Below, one piece after another: positions 51,850 to 62,274 of a stretch of DNA of 64,000 nt (position 1 is the stretch's first letter; each line of letters opens with the position of its first letter). Made by a program: the position numbers and the translations under genes. The notes beneath the pieces were generated by a model that saw nothing but the letters and a program-made list of their open reading frames with translations, was not told the DNA's origin and did no database searches. Source of the stretch: Armigeres subalbatus. Lineage: Eukaryota; Arthropoda; Insecta; Diptera; Culicidae. The stretch spans positions 19,615,357 through 19,679,356 of the forward strand of contig NC_085140.1 in assembly GCF_024139115.2 (NCBI RefSeq). Reading direction: 5' to 3'.

Positions 51850-53150
51850 CCGACACGAAACGAGAGCGGCATAAAATTGTAACTTAACCCACTTGTTTGG
51901 ACGTTTTAACTACAAAAGAATTCCGGGCAGTATTTCTCCAACAATGGTTCCGTTGCGTGACTGACCGGAGCAAACGATCTTAGTGGCTTAACTGTTACCA
52001 GCCGTCTGAGGGCCGAGGACATTTCGAAGGCCAGGAAAATTGAAGCCGCAGCTGTTGGAGTACACAAGTGGCAGATATTGCATCCCAGTTATCACAGCAA
52101 ATGCCCAGAAAATACCATTATCGTCTCGTTCCGGAAATCGAAAGCGAACTTGAGGAGTGGGTGGCGTAAGGTCCCACGAAGTTTAAAAAAAATGATTTCT
52201 ATAAGAGAGACCGAGATGTATAACTGTAAAAGTTAAGGGCGCGAATCGTCATTCAAACTTACCTTTCCAGGGGGTTTCGTTGAAAGGCTGCTGATTAGGT
52301 GAATACCGCTGTTTTCCACATCAGGTGGACCGCATCTATTTATTCAGTATTCCATTCCTCAACAGTCCCGGTTGTTTTATGTTTTTCTCGCAGCGGCAAC
52401 CAGAGTGATGTGGAGGTTTCTTGTTCTTTAGTATTCGTTCCTACAAAGATGATGAAAATGAAATGTTACTATGTACTGCTAGTGTAGTTTTTATGCGCTT
52501 TTAAAATAAATAGTGCTAATACCATGTTTAAGAATTGAATAAAAAACATCTAGCGCGAAGTTTCCACTTTCAGTCGAGCTTGCAATATTATCTACTTACC
52601 AGTGGGCACTAGTTCGGCTTGACGAAGGTATTCTGGGCAACAAATCGGACACCAATTTGAAGGCAAAATGAATGGTCCACAGGAAACACGACAGTTGCCA
52701 AAGATTGTAGCAGCTTGGAACAATCGTTCTGTGTCCGAACATATTTTGGTGTTCGAAATTGCGAGCGCCATTTCCGTTGTCATCATCATCAAAAGTCACG
52801 ATTCTTAAGGAATGACCGGCGTTGCACATATTATGTTCCTATAACACTTAATGATGAGATTGAGCCTCGCCAACAACGGAAACCTTCGAAATGACGATTG
52901 ATGCTACCGAGCATCGCAGCAAATGGGATGAACATTCTGCAAGATCAAATTTAATTGAATATTTGCGAACTGTAAAATTTGTATACTACTTACATTGTTT
53001 ATATAAAAATATCGCAACACCAATCAATTTTATCGTATAAAATCATAAGATTGATTTATTGTTTAGCGGCAACGGCGGCAACATTGAATTTAATAGGAAA
53101 AATCTCCGGGAGATCCGAACCTCCATGTTGAGAAGAATTGTTACACAAGA
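51850..53150. other. Interior of the TIR element, no recognised gene
   Basis: There are overlapping minus-strand frames at 52592-52829, but no family features. A GC-richer block at 51950-52170 may be captured host DNA. Confidence 0.4.
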
Positions 53151-53339
53151 TTATTTTTTCACCCAAAAATTGGTAAACTTGATCACCCAAATATAGGTAA
53201 GACAAACTTTTTAATAATATGAGTGAAATTCACCGTTTTTATGAGTGAATTTTTCTCATAATGTCAGTAATTTGCATTTACCCATATATGGGTGAAAGGA
53301 TTACGTATTTATGGGTAAACTAAGCTAAGCGTGTATGCT

Positions 53340-53450
53340 GGGCCGATTTAAGCAGTGAGAAGTGAAAAGTGAGACGTGAGAAGTGCGAAGTGAGGAGTGA
53401 AAAGTAAGAAGAAAGAAATGAAAAATGAAAAAAGAAAAATCACCAGATGA
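53340..53450 (+). repeat. GTGAGAA-type simple repeat
   Basis: Irregular units AGTGAGAAGTGAAAAGTGAG grade into GAAAAATGAAAA. Confidence 0.7.
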
Positions 53451-53554
53451 TCCGAAATGAAAACAAAAATGTTTTTCCAAATTTAATCTAGACTATCTTT
53501 TGAAAAGAGCTGACATTTTTTTTGCTAATATTTTCAAATGGATATTAATAGAAA

Positions 53555-54287
53555 AACCCAGAATAATCCACCTAGCGGTGATGGCGCCTTTCTCGCGCAA
53601 AAAGGTAATAAATGTAGCCTTTACGCTTACACCTCGATGATGTACAAGAAAGGCAAAACAGTTACACCGTCTAATGTTATGATAGAAAATTTACACTAGT
53701 AGACGACAGATGGCTCTGCCAAAAGTTCTTGAATTTCCTATATTCGAATTTTGACTTTCGGACAATTTCATAGTACTATGAAACTGAACGAAGAGCATAC
53801 TTACGCCTAAATGCGTGCAACACGAGCATCTTTATAGTACGATGAAACTCTTAATGGGAGCAAGCCATGGATAAACTTTAAAAATATTCATAGATGCAAG
53901 GCATTTTTCATAACACATTATTGTTCTATGTGACTATGTCTCATCACTATTTTAATATTATCTATTTTTTGCAATTTGCAATTATTATGAAATTCAATAG
54001 TGATCAACAGCGTTTCAGTCTCTGTCGGATGCAACTTGTTGCAAGAAAATCAGTTAAGAGTTTCTATGTGAAAATTTGGCTAATGTTTTTATGGCATTTT
54101 GTGCACACACGCACACACATACACACACACACACGCACACACGGACAGACAGACATTTGTTCAGTTCATCGAGCTGAGTTGAATGGTATATAACACTATG
54201 GGTCTCCGGGACTTCTATCAAAAGTTCGAATTTGGAGTGAAATGATAGCCTTTCGGTACAACTTAGTTGTACGAGAAAGGCAAAACG
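53555..54287 (+). repeat. Interspersed repeat with (CA)n and short inverted ends
   Basis: It starts AGAATAATCCACCTAGCGGT..GCGCCTTTCTCG and ends GTACGAGAAAGGC. A (CA)n run lies at about 54105-54140. Partial copies are at 10190, 40112 and 49696. It is non-coding. Confidence 0.6.
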
Positions 54288-54371
54288 CCATTCTCAATGG
54301 CAAGCAGCAAACACAGAAGGTAGAGGAGATCGTGGAGATAACAGTTACTATTTTCTTTTCCAGTAAATAAT

Positions 54372-54721
54372 AAGGTAAGTTTCCTGAAAATATATTTGAC
54401 TGAAGTATGTGGAAATATTATTATATTATCTGTATTTGTTCTACTATTACAGTTTACGAAAAATATTGCGTGAATAGCCAAGAAGTTATTCAGCATCATG
54501 GAGTGTGGATCAGGGTCAACTTTCTCGCCATCAACGTCGTCAACCCGGATCTGGAGCTTCCTATCGGCAGCAATGGATGATCCTTCGGTGAACAAAGCTG
54601 AATTATTCCGCGTTGAGTACTATATTTCGGCCAGCAGTTTAGAAACTATCCTCCACGAAATAAATCAAACCTTTAGCCAAGGGCCACTAATTAAGTCCCG
54701 AGTTCAATGCAACGGAACGCA
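54372..54721 (+). CDS. Possible exon with start codon, unrecognised
   Basis: A short spacer bounded by AATAAG|GTAAGT near 54372 and TACTATTACAG at about 54451 looks like an intron of about 80 nt. The next exon has ATG at 54498 and reads MECGSGSTFSPSTSSTRIWS, MDDPSVNKAELFRVEYYISA and LETILHEINQTFSQGPLIKS. It ends QAVG at a donor-like GCG|GTAGGA at about 54724. Composition is protein-like, but I recognise no family. It follows a repeat directly and could be a captured fragment or a TE N-terminus. Confidence 0.3.
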
Positions 54722-54749
54722 AGCGGTAGGATTTAATCACATTTAACAG

Positions 54750-55260
54750 TTACACATCATATTTTCTGCCAAATTTTGCCGCTTTTGTCATTGTTCCGCT
54801 GTGTTGCTTAAATATCTAGACTTTCGTTCCGGAAAAAAGTTGGATTAAAACCATGTAATTAAGTAATAAATAAAATATATTACGTTTCAAATAGTAGAAC
54901 ATTTTATTTCGAATTGGAAATTGGCAAATTCGCAAAATCACTGAACATTGTTTTTTTTCTGTTAATTTTCAAATAAAAATTCACTTATATAACACCGGAA
55001 TATCCTTTCAATTTCGAAATATGATCTTCTGAGTGCCATTTCATTTGAATTCAGTTTTGAGATGACGATCATCCTGAAGTCGTATGACAATCATTCGGGT
55101 GTTCATCTTCGTCATCTGATTCACCCGAATGAAAATCATCCGATGTTTGACTGATTATCGTTGAAGGGCGGGAGCGAATCAGATAGCAGATTGTTTGAGG
55201 ATGAAGCATTCGTTCAGTGTGGTGATTATGCCTTTCTCGATTCAATGTGTTGAATTCGAA
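54750..55260. other. AT-rich DNA with GATGATTTTCATTC-type motifs
   Basis: GACGATCATCCTGAAGTCGT and CACCCGAATGAAAATCATCC recall the ends of the 58328-60596 element. No gene is supported. Confidence 0.35.
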
Positions 55261-55264
55261 TGAA

Positions 55265-55772
55265 TCGCCTGCTTTGAGCGTGCTTACAGCGGCACATTAG
55301 GAGTTAACTTTCTGAAATCAGTATGGCGAAAGGCATCTAAGGTTCGATTTCTCAAAATTAAGCACCTTAATCGAAAAAAATATTTGGCTGGCGTAGTAGC
55401 GGACACCATCCTTCATAACCGGTACCAAATAGTTTTTAATGAAAAGTTCCTAGTTTTGAGAAAGCCCGCGTTAGATGTCTTTCGCCATACAAATTTCTGG
55501 CGGTTAACTCATGCTGGCTATTTTGCGCATATACTATAGCGCCTGGATGTGACAGCGGCGGGTAGAAAATAAGCCACTGCCGATAATTCATTAGTATGGT
55601 AAATGCAACGTAAATGAATTATTGGCAGTGGCTGATTTTCTACCCGCCGCTGCTTATTTTCGAGATATTAAACATTAGATGCCTTTCGCCATACTGATTT
55701 CCGAAAGTTAACTCCTAGTGTGCCGCTGTAAGCACGCTCAAAGCAGGCGATTCATTGCCTACAATTTGACGG
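55265..55772. repeat. Inverted pair of the GGCAGTGGCTGATTTTC repeat
   Basis: A nearly full copy on the minus strand (55265-55612) abuts an internally deleted copy on the plus strand (55618-55772), making a palindrome-like arrangement with ends GAATCGCCTGCTTTGAGCGT and CTCAAAGCAGGCGATTC. Confidence 0.65.
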
Positions 55773-55959
55773 TTAACAGCTTTGATGCGATTTTATCACG
55801 CTGCTTGAGAATTACTCAACTATGAGAGTAATGGATTACGTCACGGCTAAATTAATTAACGATTCAAAGTGTGCATGTAAACAGTATATTTGTTATAAGA
55901 AAAATAGAAATACTATTCAAACCGCATGATTTATTGGCAAAGAAAAACAATAGTGTCCA

Positions 55960-56110
55960 CTTGTCATAAGACGAGTTAATACAATCCCATTGAATTCCAC
56001 CACTTAATTGTATCTTGACAGATACGTATTTCGACCTCAACAGTAAGGCCGTCTTCAGTGTCTCGTACTTGACTCGACTTCCACTAAAAAGCTCAAAATA
56101 ATTTTCTTAT
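55960..56110 (-). mobile_element. Short Penelope-like insertion with 12-bp target duplication
   Basis: The 151 bp are flanked by CAATAGTGTCCA at 55948-55959 and 56111-56122. On the minus strand it reads GAGACACTGAAGACGGCCTT..GAGGTCGAAATACGTATC. Related copies are at 38948 and, partial, 7581. Assignment to Penelope-like elements is tentative. Confidence 0.55.
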
Positions 56111-56159
56111 CAATAGTGTCCAACTAGGAAAGTTTCTCCGTCGAATGAAACTAGTTGCA

Positions 56160-56475
56160 CTCGAATGAATTATTGGCAGTGACTGATTTTCGACCCGCCG
56201 CTGTCACATCCAGGCGCTATGGTATATGCGCAAAATAGCCAGCATGAGTTAACCGCCAGAAATTTGTATGGCGAAAGACATCTAACGCGGGTTTTCTCAA
56301 CAGCAGGAACTTTTCACGAAAATCTATTTGGTACCAGTTATGTAGGACGGTGTCCGCTACTACGCCAACCAAATATTTTTTTGATTAAGGTGCTTATTTT
56401 CGAGATAATCAACATAAGATGCCTTTCGCCATGCTGATTTCCAAAAGTTAATTCCTAGTGTGCCGCTGTAAACTT
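56160..56475 (+). repeat. Dispersed repeat copy (GGCAGTGACTGATTTTC)
   Basis: It is colinear with 20465-20800, including ATAGCCAGCATGAGTTAAC and GTGTCCGCTACTACGCC. Confidence 0.65.
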
Positions 56476-56558
56476 TTGTAAATTTTGTCTATATCTGCTA
56501 AAGCTTAAGTTTTTATCGCCGCATCGTTATCAGGCATCAATTTTACTTTATCAGGCAT

Positions 56559-56890
56559 TTAAATAGAATTTCGTGGAATTAGGCTCAATGCACGAGTGTT
56601 GTTTGCGTAGCATTTCCGAAGGTTAAAACCCCCGGCAGATAAGAAACCCTTCAGTTCGACTGTGGCTTGTATGACCTTATCAAGGCCATCGCCACCAGAA
56701 ATAGTATCGTCCATGTAAATGGCCTTGCGTAGTATGCAGGCTCCAAGTGGAAAATTGGTACCTTCATCTTTAGCTAATTGCAATAAAACCCTAGTCATTT
56801 GCAACGGGGCACAAGTCGTTCCATATGTAACTGTGGACGAATTCGCAGAATGACACATAAATAAAGAAATTTTAACATGACCGTCTTTAA
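56559..56890 (-). pseudogene. BEL/Pao reverse transcriptase fragment
   Basis: It reads SSTVTYGTTCAPLQMTRVLL, then RKAIYMDDTISGGDGLDKVI (the YxDD-type catalytic box as YMDD) and LKGFLSAGGFNLRKCYANNT. These are characteristic of BEL/Pao RT. It lacks the rest of pol and is cut by the LTR element that starts at 56896. Confidence 0.85.
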
Positions 56891-57128
56891 TTGGGTGTTG
56901 TGAATACCGCAATGGTAGCGATCTGATAAATAGATGAACTGTGAATCTTCTTTTGTATACAGTTAATGAAAGACCAATAAATGATGATGACGAGCTGGCC
57001 CTCGTCCTCTTTACGGCCTGAGCTGCAGACCAAACTAAACTCTCGTCTCTTGAGTTACTTTATTACGAAATAATCCTTATCACATAACTTTACTTCTTTT
57101 GCTTAATTTGAATAGTAAATCTATAAAA

Positions 57129-58245
57129 GTGGCGACGAGGAAAATGGTATAATACCATAATAAACGCGTGCAAACGGTACAAAGATAAAGCTAACAAAAA
57201 AGTGCAATTGCAATAGGTGTGGACAGGCATGTAACACCGTACAACAAATGCAACAAGTAATCCATTTCAACAAACTAAAATTCTACCAACTTCTACGGTA
57301 GTTATAACACGACGAAATTGTCTGTGTTCTTTTATCATATTCGTAAGTACCTATAGTTGACGCTGGCTGGCGAGGAGAGAAGTAAGTGATGACAATTAAT
57401 TTTTGATAACTAAATAGTTTGGCCGCCGTGCCCAATGTGCTATAAGATAAAATATAAAGGTGGAGATCAAGATGAATACACCACTAGGTGTTCTAATCTG
57501 CCAAATTCACGATTCAGCCATCTTGGATTTTAGTATGGGAGAGCCAGCCGATTTGTTTTCGTTTTGCACTGAGAATGAATTTTTCACCCCCGCCGTCTTC
57601 TCTTCTACAAACTTGGCAGGTTGGAGCACCTACTACTGTATTCATCTTGGTGTAGATTGTCTTTTGTGAGTGAAATTGCTTTTAATACTTGACTAATCCT
57701 AAATAGGACAAGATTTGTGAAGCTTCATCTTGTCAAATGTTTTTTTTTTGTGTCTTTTATGAAGGTTTACATGGGAGAATTTCCGGCTGAATGGCTGCTG
57801 GCAAATAAATAACGACAAAAAGTGATGGTTGTGTATGGCTGCAACGGTTCGACTTGTGAGATGATCGACGATGAAAACACGAAATCAGAGGAAGACGGAC
57901 GGAAAAATCCGTGAAAGCGGTTTCTGAAGTATGGCTATGGTCAACGAATGAAATTTTACCAGGAGTTATTGAACTTCCTCCATTATCAAACTGGATGTAT
58001 GTAAGGAAAATGAATAATTTTGAGAAAAGCCAAATGGCAAAATATATGAATAACTTTTCAAATGTATTTGATGTTGCAAAAAGTGAGTATCCAAAGTGGA
58101 GATTTTTCTATGAAATCATAATATGCGTAGTAGTGATGACTGAAGAATGTTTTAAATTAATATGTGCGTTCTGTGTTAAAATGACTTTATGTGATTACTC
58201 TAAAATAACTTCGAATATTAGTAAACCTTTTTAAAGGGGAAGAAT
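57129..58245 (+). other. Interior of the LTR element, no gag-pol
   Basis: The longest frame (57911-58234) reads SEVWLWSTNEILPGVIELPP and KMNNFEKSQMAKYMNNFSNV. I recognise no retroviral domain; it may be chance or captured host sequence. Confidence 0.4.
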
Positions 58246-58764
58246 TGTTGTGAATACTGCACTTAAACGATAAGCTACAATGGTAGCGATCTGATAAAAA
58301 GATGAACTGTGAATCTTCTTTTGTATACACTGAGCCAAATCATCTTCCTTCCAAGATATGATACGCCATTCCCGTCGATTCATAAAATCATATTCTCGAT
58401 TTCATGTGCCAAGAGTTGGTGTATGCCACCCTACTTTGATATCGAAGGAAAATCATCCCATTCCCGACCTTCACTGCCCCCAACAAAGGTGAGCACTGGC
58501 ATACGACCTTCGACGCGCTGAGAAGCAAAAGATTTTCATCCTGAATGCAGATGATATGTACGATGGCCCCGCCCCTTTCGGATTGTCATTCATTTTCGGG
58601 ATGCATCATCATTCGCTTTCGTAATGAAAACGGTTTCGCTGCTCCAACTCCCATGATCTGTCATTGATATTCCATTCGAAGCCAAAACGAGAGCGCCATT
58701 TGTAAAAGTGATTTATGAAGCGTACAAGGCAGGAGGAAAATAATATTATTGCCTGATTTTTCAA

Positions 58765-58925
58765 AACTGCACGCGGCGAACCCTTCCTGAAAGGTACCGC
58801 CGCGCTTTCTGATTCTTATGGGTGAATAGCACCGTTTACTTGATTCTTATGGGTGAATAGCATTGCGGTGTATCGTTTGGCGCGGCCGTACCTTTCAACA
58901 ATCATTCGCCGCGTGAAGTTTTGTG
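58765..58925. repeat. Foldback with a short internal direct repeat
   Basis: TGCACGCGGCGAACCCTTCC and the mirrored CATTCGCCGCGTGAAG enclose two copies of TTGATTCTTATGGGTGAATA-type sequence, at about 58810 and 58838. Confidence 0.6.
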
Positions 58926-59198
58926 CAAGTACCCATTTGGGAACATTACAAACGCCGCGCAGTGTATCATATCCAGAAAATCTGACAATATTCTCGTCTG
59001 TTTCGTCGAATACCTGCAGGAATAGTTAAATGTGCGGACAATGGTAAGTCAAAATAGCATAACAACATAAAATCCCGGCATTTTTATAACCAGCATAAAC
59101 TGAAAACGAATGTTTTTTTCGGCTGAACATGTTTACTACTCAGCTGATAAATTCTTGATTTTGAACATGATTTCACCATTCTAGAGAAATATGGCAGG

Positions 59199-59975
59199 AA
59201 TAATTCTCGGGTACTTTTTCAAAACGACGTATGTCGCAAATTGTAAACAAACCCGTTTTCAACAGCATATGGCATCAAATTCATCTAAAAATGTGTATAT
59301 CTTCAAAGCTACATGAAAATGTGTTTTTAAAAATGTAAATCAATATTTTGCAAAACGGTGTAACATCATTGTTGAAAATATTGCACATACACCGCTTAGC
59401 AGAAAATGTACTTTAAAAAGTTTTTTCGAACAACTAAATAGTTTAAAACGTGCATCTGCTTGTACTTTTTCATCACTGATTTCAAAATTAAGCATGTCGC
59501 TTAAATATTCTGATTTTCGTTAAGAAAAACATTTTACGTTGTTTTTCTGCAGCAAATGTTGTTACGTCGTGTTGTAAGTGTTGCAATTTTTTGTCGCATG
59601 TGCGTGAAACGTTTCAACTTGACGCAACATTTCGACGTATCAACAATGCAGCGTACGGAGCAGCGTAACATTTCGACGAAAGTAGCATGACCTCGGTCAT
59701 ACTGACGTATCAAAACGACGTATGTGATTTATCTGTTGCAGAACGTTGTAACATATATTTTTATCAAAATAACTGAAATGTTCACACGCAGTGCAGATTT
59801 CAAGGTTAGTGACGATGAACCTTTTCATAATGTATCGTTGAGGTGTATTCAATTGCAATAAAAATGATTAGTTTCTAAATAGGAATAAAAATGAAATCTG
59901 AAAACTTTCAAGCTCATTTTCTCAGCTTGATCAAAATGTTACATACGCCGATTTGAAAAAGTTCCCGAGAATTGT
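59199..59975. repeat. Inverted-repeat element (AATTCTCGGGTACTTTTTCA)
   Basis: AATTCTCGGGTACTTTTTCA..ACGTATGT at about 59203 is mirrored by ACATACG..GAAAAAGTTCCCGAGAATT at about 59940-59974. It is non-coding. Confidence 0.55.
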
Positions 59976-60861
59976 TGTTTATCCAAGTGCTTATCTATAT
60001 TTTGATATAATTTTCACCGAAAATCCTACATATTCTGTGTATTTTACAGAAAACTTCGGTGCAAATTCTGGGAACCACGACAGCAAAACACTCACACAGG
60101 CGCCAGGAGTGTGAACCGCCAACCTGTCGGATTTGGAAAATGTCCCTCCCGTTCCCAAGGCGCGCAGCTAAGGCAATTGTGCAAATTTGACGGCCTCCAT
60201 AAACCTTAAAATGCATAAATATATTCAATTTTCCCCATTATATTTAATGACTTAGAAGGAAATAAAATCGTTGAATGTATTTATTTATTAATAAATAGCG
60301 TTTTCCCAAAAGTTAGTTTTCACAAAATCATATCCTTCCTAATTTTGAATGAAAATCAAATAGAAACTACATTGAAGGCATTCGATTCCCATTTCAAAGC
60401 CGTTCGAGAAACATCTAGTTTGTTATTCACATTTTGTTCTCAACCTCATTCGGTTGTTGGATTGTGCGCATACGGTGTTTATCATCTGGCATCCGCAGCA
60501 ATCGAATGCGTATCATCCAGAATTGGTATGATGTTCGTTAAGGGGCCGAGGCGAATCAAGAATCAGTCGTTATGAGACTTATGTTTTGGTTCAGTGTACA
60601 GTTAATGAAAGACCAATAAATGATGATGACGAGCTGGCCCTCGTCCTCTTTACGGGCTGAGCTGCAGACCAAACTAAACTCTCGTCTCTTGAGTTACTTT
60701 ATTACGAAATAATCCTTATCACATAACTTTACTTCTTTTGCTTAATTTGAATAGTAAATATATAAAATTGGGGTGAAATTTAGAACATATTTTCGGCACA
60801 ACAGACTGATCATTTTCCACTAATTTAAAAAACGAACAGTGGGTAATGTCTGTGACATAAC

Positions 60862-61059
60862 AAAAGACATTTTAGTTACTAGATAAAGATTGTCGCTGTC
60901 GTCGCTTTCCGGAACATCTTTTGCTGGCGAGGATAGGGGAGCTAAATGTCAAAGAAGGAAAATCCATACGATTTGACAGCTTGGTACCCAACATGTTTCG
61001 GACAGCAGAACAAAGGGAACCGAAGCGACAATCTTTATCTAGTAACTAAAATATCTTTT
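60862..61059. mobile_element. 198-bp MITE with perfect TIRs, copy 2
   Basis: The 8-bp flank GACATAAC is identical on both sides (60854-60861 and 61060-61067). The sequence is nearly identical to 50739-50936. Confidence 0.9.
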
Positions 61060-61069
61060 GACATAACCG

Positions 61070-62270
61070 CTAAGTGGACGTAGGACTTGACTTGACCATG
61101 CCTTTAAGATACATAATATGTCCAAATTTCTCACATCAACTATTTTGGATAAATAATCGGCGTTGCATACCATTCACGGAAACAAATTCGTTTCTATTGA
61201 ATCAAGAATATCGCTTGCTACTTTTGAATATAGATTCATTTTTGAGTTTACCTTGAATATTGTTATTTCGACCTATTTCGACTAGAATTATCATGCTGAT
61301 TTCAACTAGAGAATATGATTGTTTTCAAAATATAGTTGAATTGAGCTTTTCCGAAAAAGCTCAAAAGGTAATTACAGATATACATTTGATGATGGCCTAT
61401 TGATTAATGAAAATAAGCAAGCTTCATCAAAACAGGCTTGGTTTCATCAGTATGTCATAAGCAGACATCGTACTTGACATAATAAAACTTGAGGATATTT
61501 TAAAATTGTAATTTTATTGCGTGGATGGGTGAAAATAGCATTAACAATGTCAAAAATAAACTTGTTTTTAAACATTGGATGGGACATTTCAGTAAGTTTT
61601 ACTTGAAATGTGTTGTAGTAAACAAAGTTGTGTATCGGTGGCAAAATTTATAATCCAGGAAATGGACAAGATTTTGCCGGTGGGAAAGTTAATGTTTCCG
61701 ATAAGGTACGTTGCTGCCTGGTTGCTGCCATTTCTGACGATCATAGACTCTCAAAGTTTATAATAATGTTGGTTTCAGATGTCGAAAACTGTGCGGTGGA
61801 CAAAACAGAATCCACCATTCAGAGGAACTAGAATGGGGAACATGAAAATCTTTGGAAATGATTTTCTACACTCAGCCAAGAAAACTATCAATAATTATAC
61901 GAATATCTTATGTTTTTTTGCTATAAGAATTTCTTATGAACTCTAAACGATTTTCTTATGAACTGTGTGTTGTTGAACCGGGGATGATTTTCATAAGTTG
62001 TCTTATGAAAATATTAAGTTTTTCCAAAGCCCATACAAAAATTCATAAGTAAATCTTATGAACAACAATCTTTTTTGCATATGAGGATCATATATTCGCT
62101 GTACAATTTTTATATATGTGTTGTATTTTCTTATGAGATCAAAAATGAAAGGGAATATAAAAAAACGCTACAAATCATTGTACAACATAGAAATAACATT
62201 TTATATTTCTCTTCAAGTCGTTTTTGGTATGATTACATTTTTTAATGAGACTTAAACTAATCTAAAGTAA
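61070..62270. other. AT-rich stretch, no confident gene
   Basis: AACCGCTAAGTGGACGTAGG at 61065 is shared with 26898 and 32578. A minus-strand frame (61447-61644) could hold distal exons of the transposase-like gene, but I cannot show this. TTCTTATGAA-type motifs recur at 61900-62150. Confidence 0.35.
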
Positions 62271-62274
62271 TACT

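Larger units (their letters stand above)
51078..53333. mobile_element. TA-flanked TIR element carrying a ribosomal protein P2 pseudogene
   Basis: The ends CACGCTTAGTTCAGTTCACC and (complement) CACGCTTAGCTTAGTTTACC are flanked by TA (51076-51077 and 53334-53335). Both arms carry repeated TATGGGTGAA/TTCACCCATA motifs for 150-200 bp. The 2.26-kb interior has no transposase but includes the P2 retrocopy (51510-51836) and unassigned sequence. Confidence 0.65.
58328..60596. mobile_element. TA-flanked TIR element inside the 3' LTR
   Basis: The ends CACTGAGCCAAATCAT and (complement) CACTGAACCAAAACAT are flanked by TA (58326-58327 and 60597-60598). Removing it restores the LTR sequence GTATACAGTTAATG seen at 56967. 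No transposase is readable. It contains inverted repeats at 58765-58925 and 59199-59975. Confidence 0.7.
56896..60767 (+). mobile_element. Non-autonomous LTR retrotransposon with 5-bp target duplication
   Basis: The 5' LTR (56896-57128) and interrupted 3' LTR (58246-60767) share TGTTGTGAATAC.. through ..AATAGTAAAT.TATAAAA. TTGGG flanks both ends (56891-56895 and 60768-60772). A primer-site-like GTGGCGACGAGGA follows the 5' LTR, and a polypurine tract AAAGGGGAAGAAT precedes the 3' LTR. The 1.1-kb interior has no gag-pol. The 3' LTR is split by the 2.27-kb element at 58328-60596. Confidence 0.8.

Noticed and set aside
60345..60575. 76-residue plus-strand frame
   Set aside because: It lies at the end of the TIR element 58328-60596 and reads into its terminal repeat.
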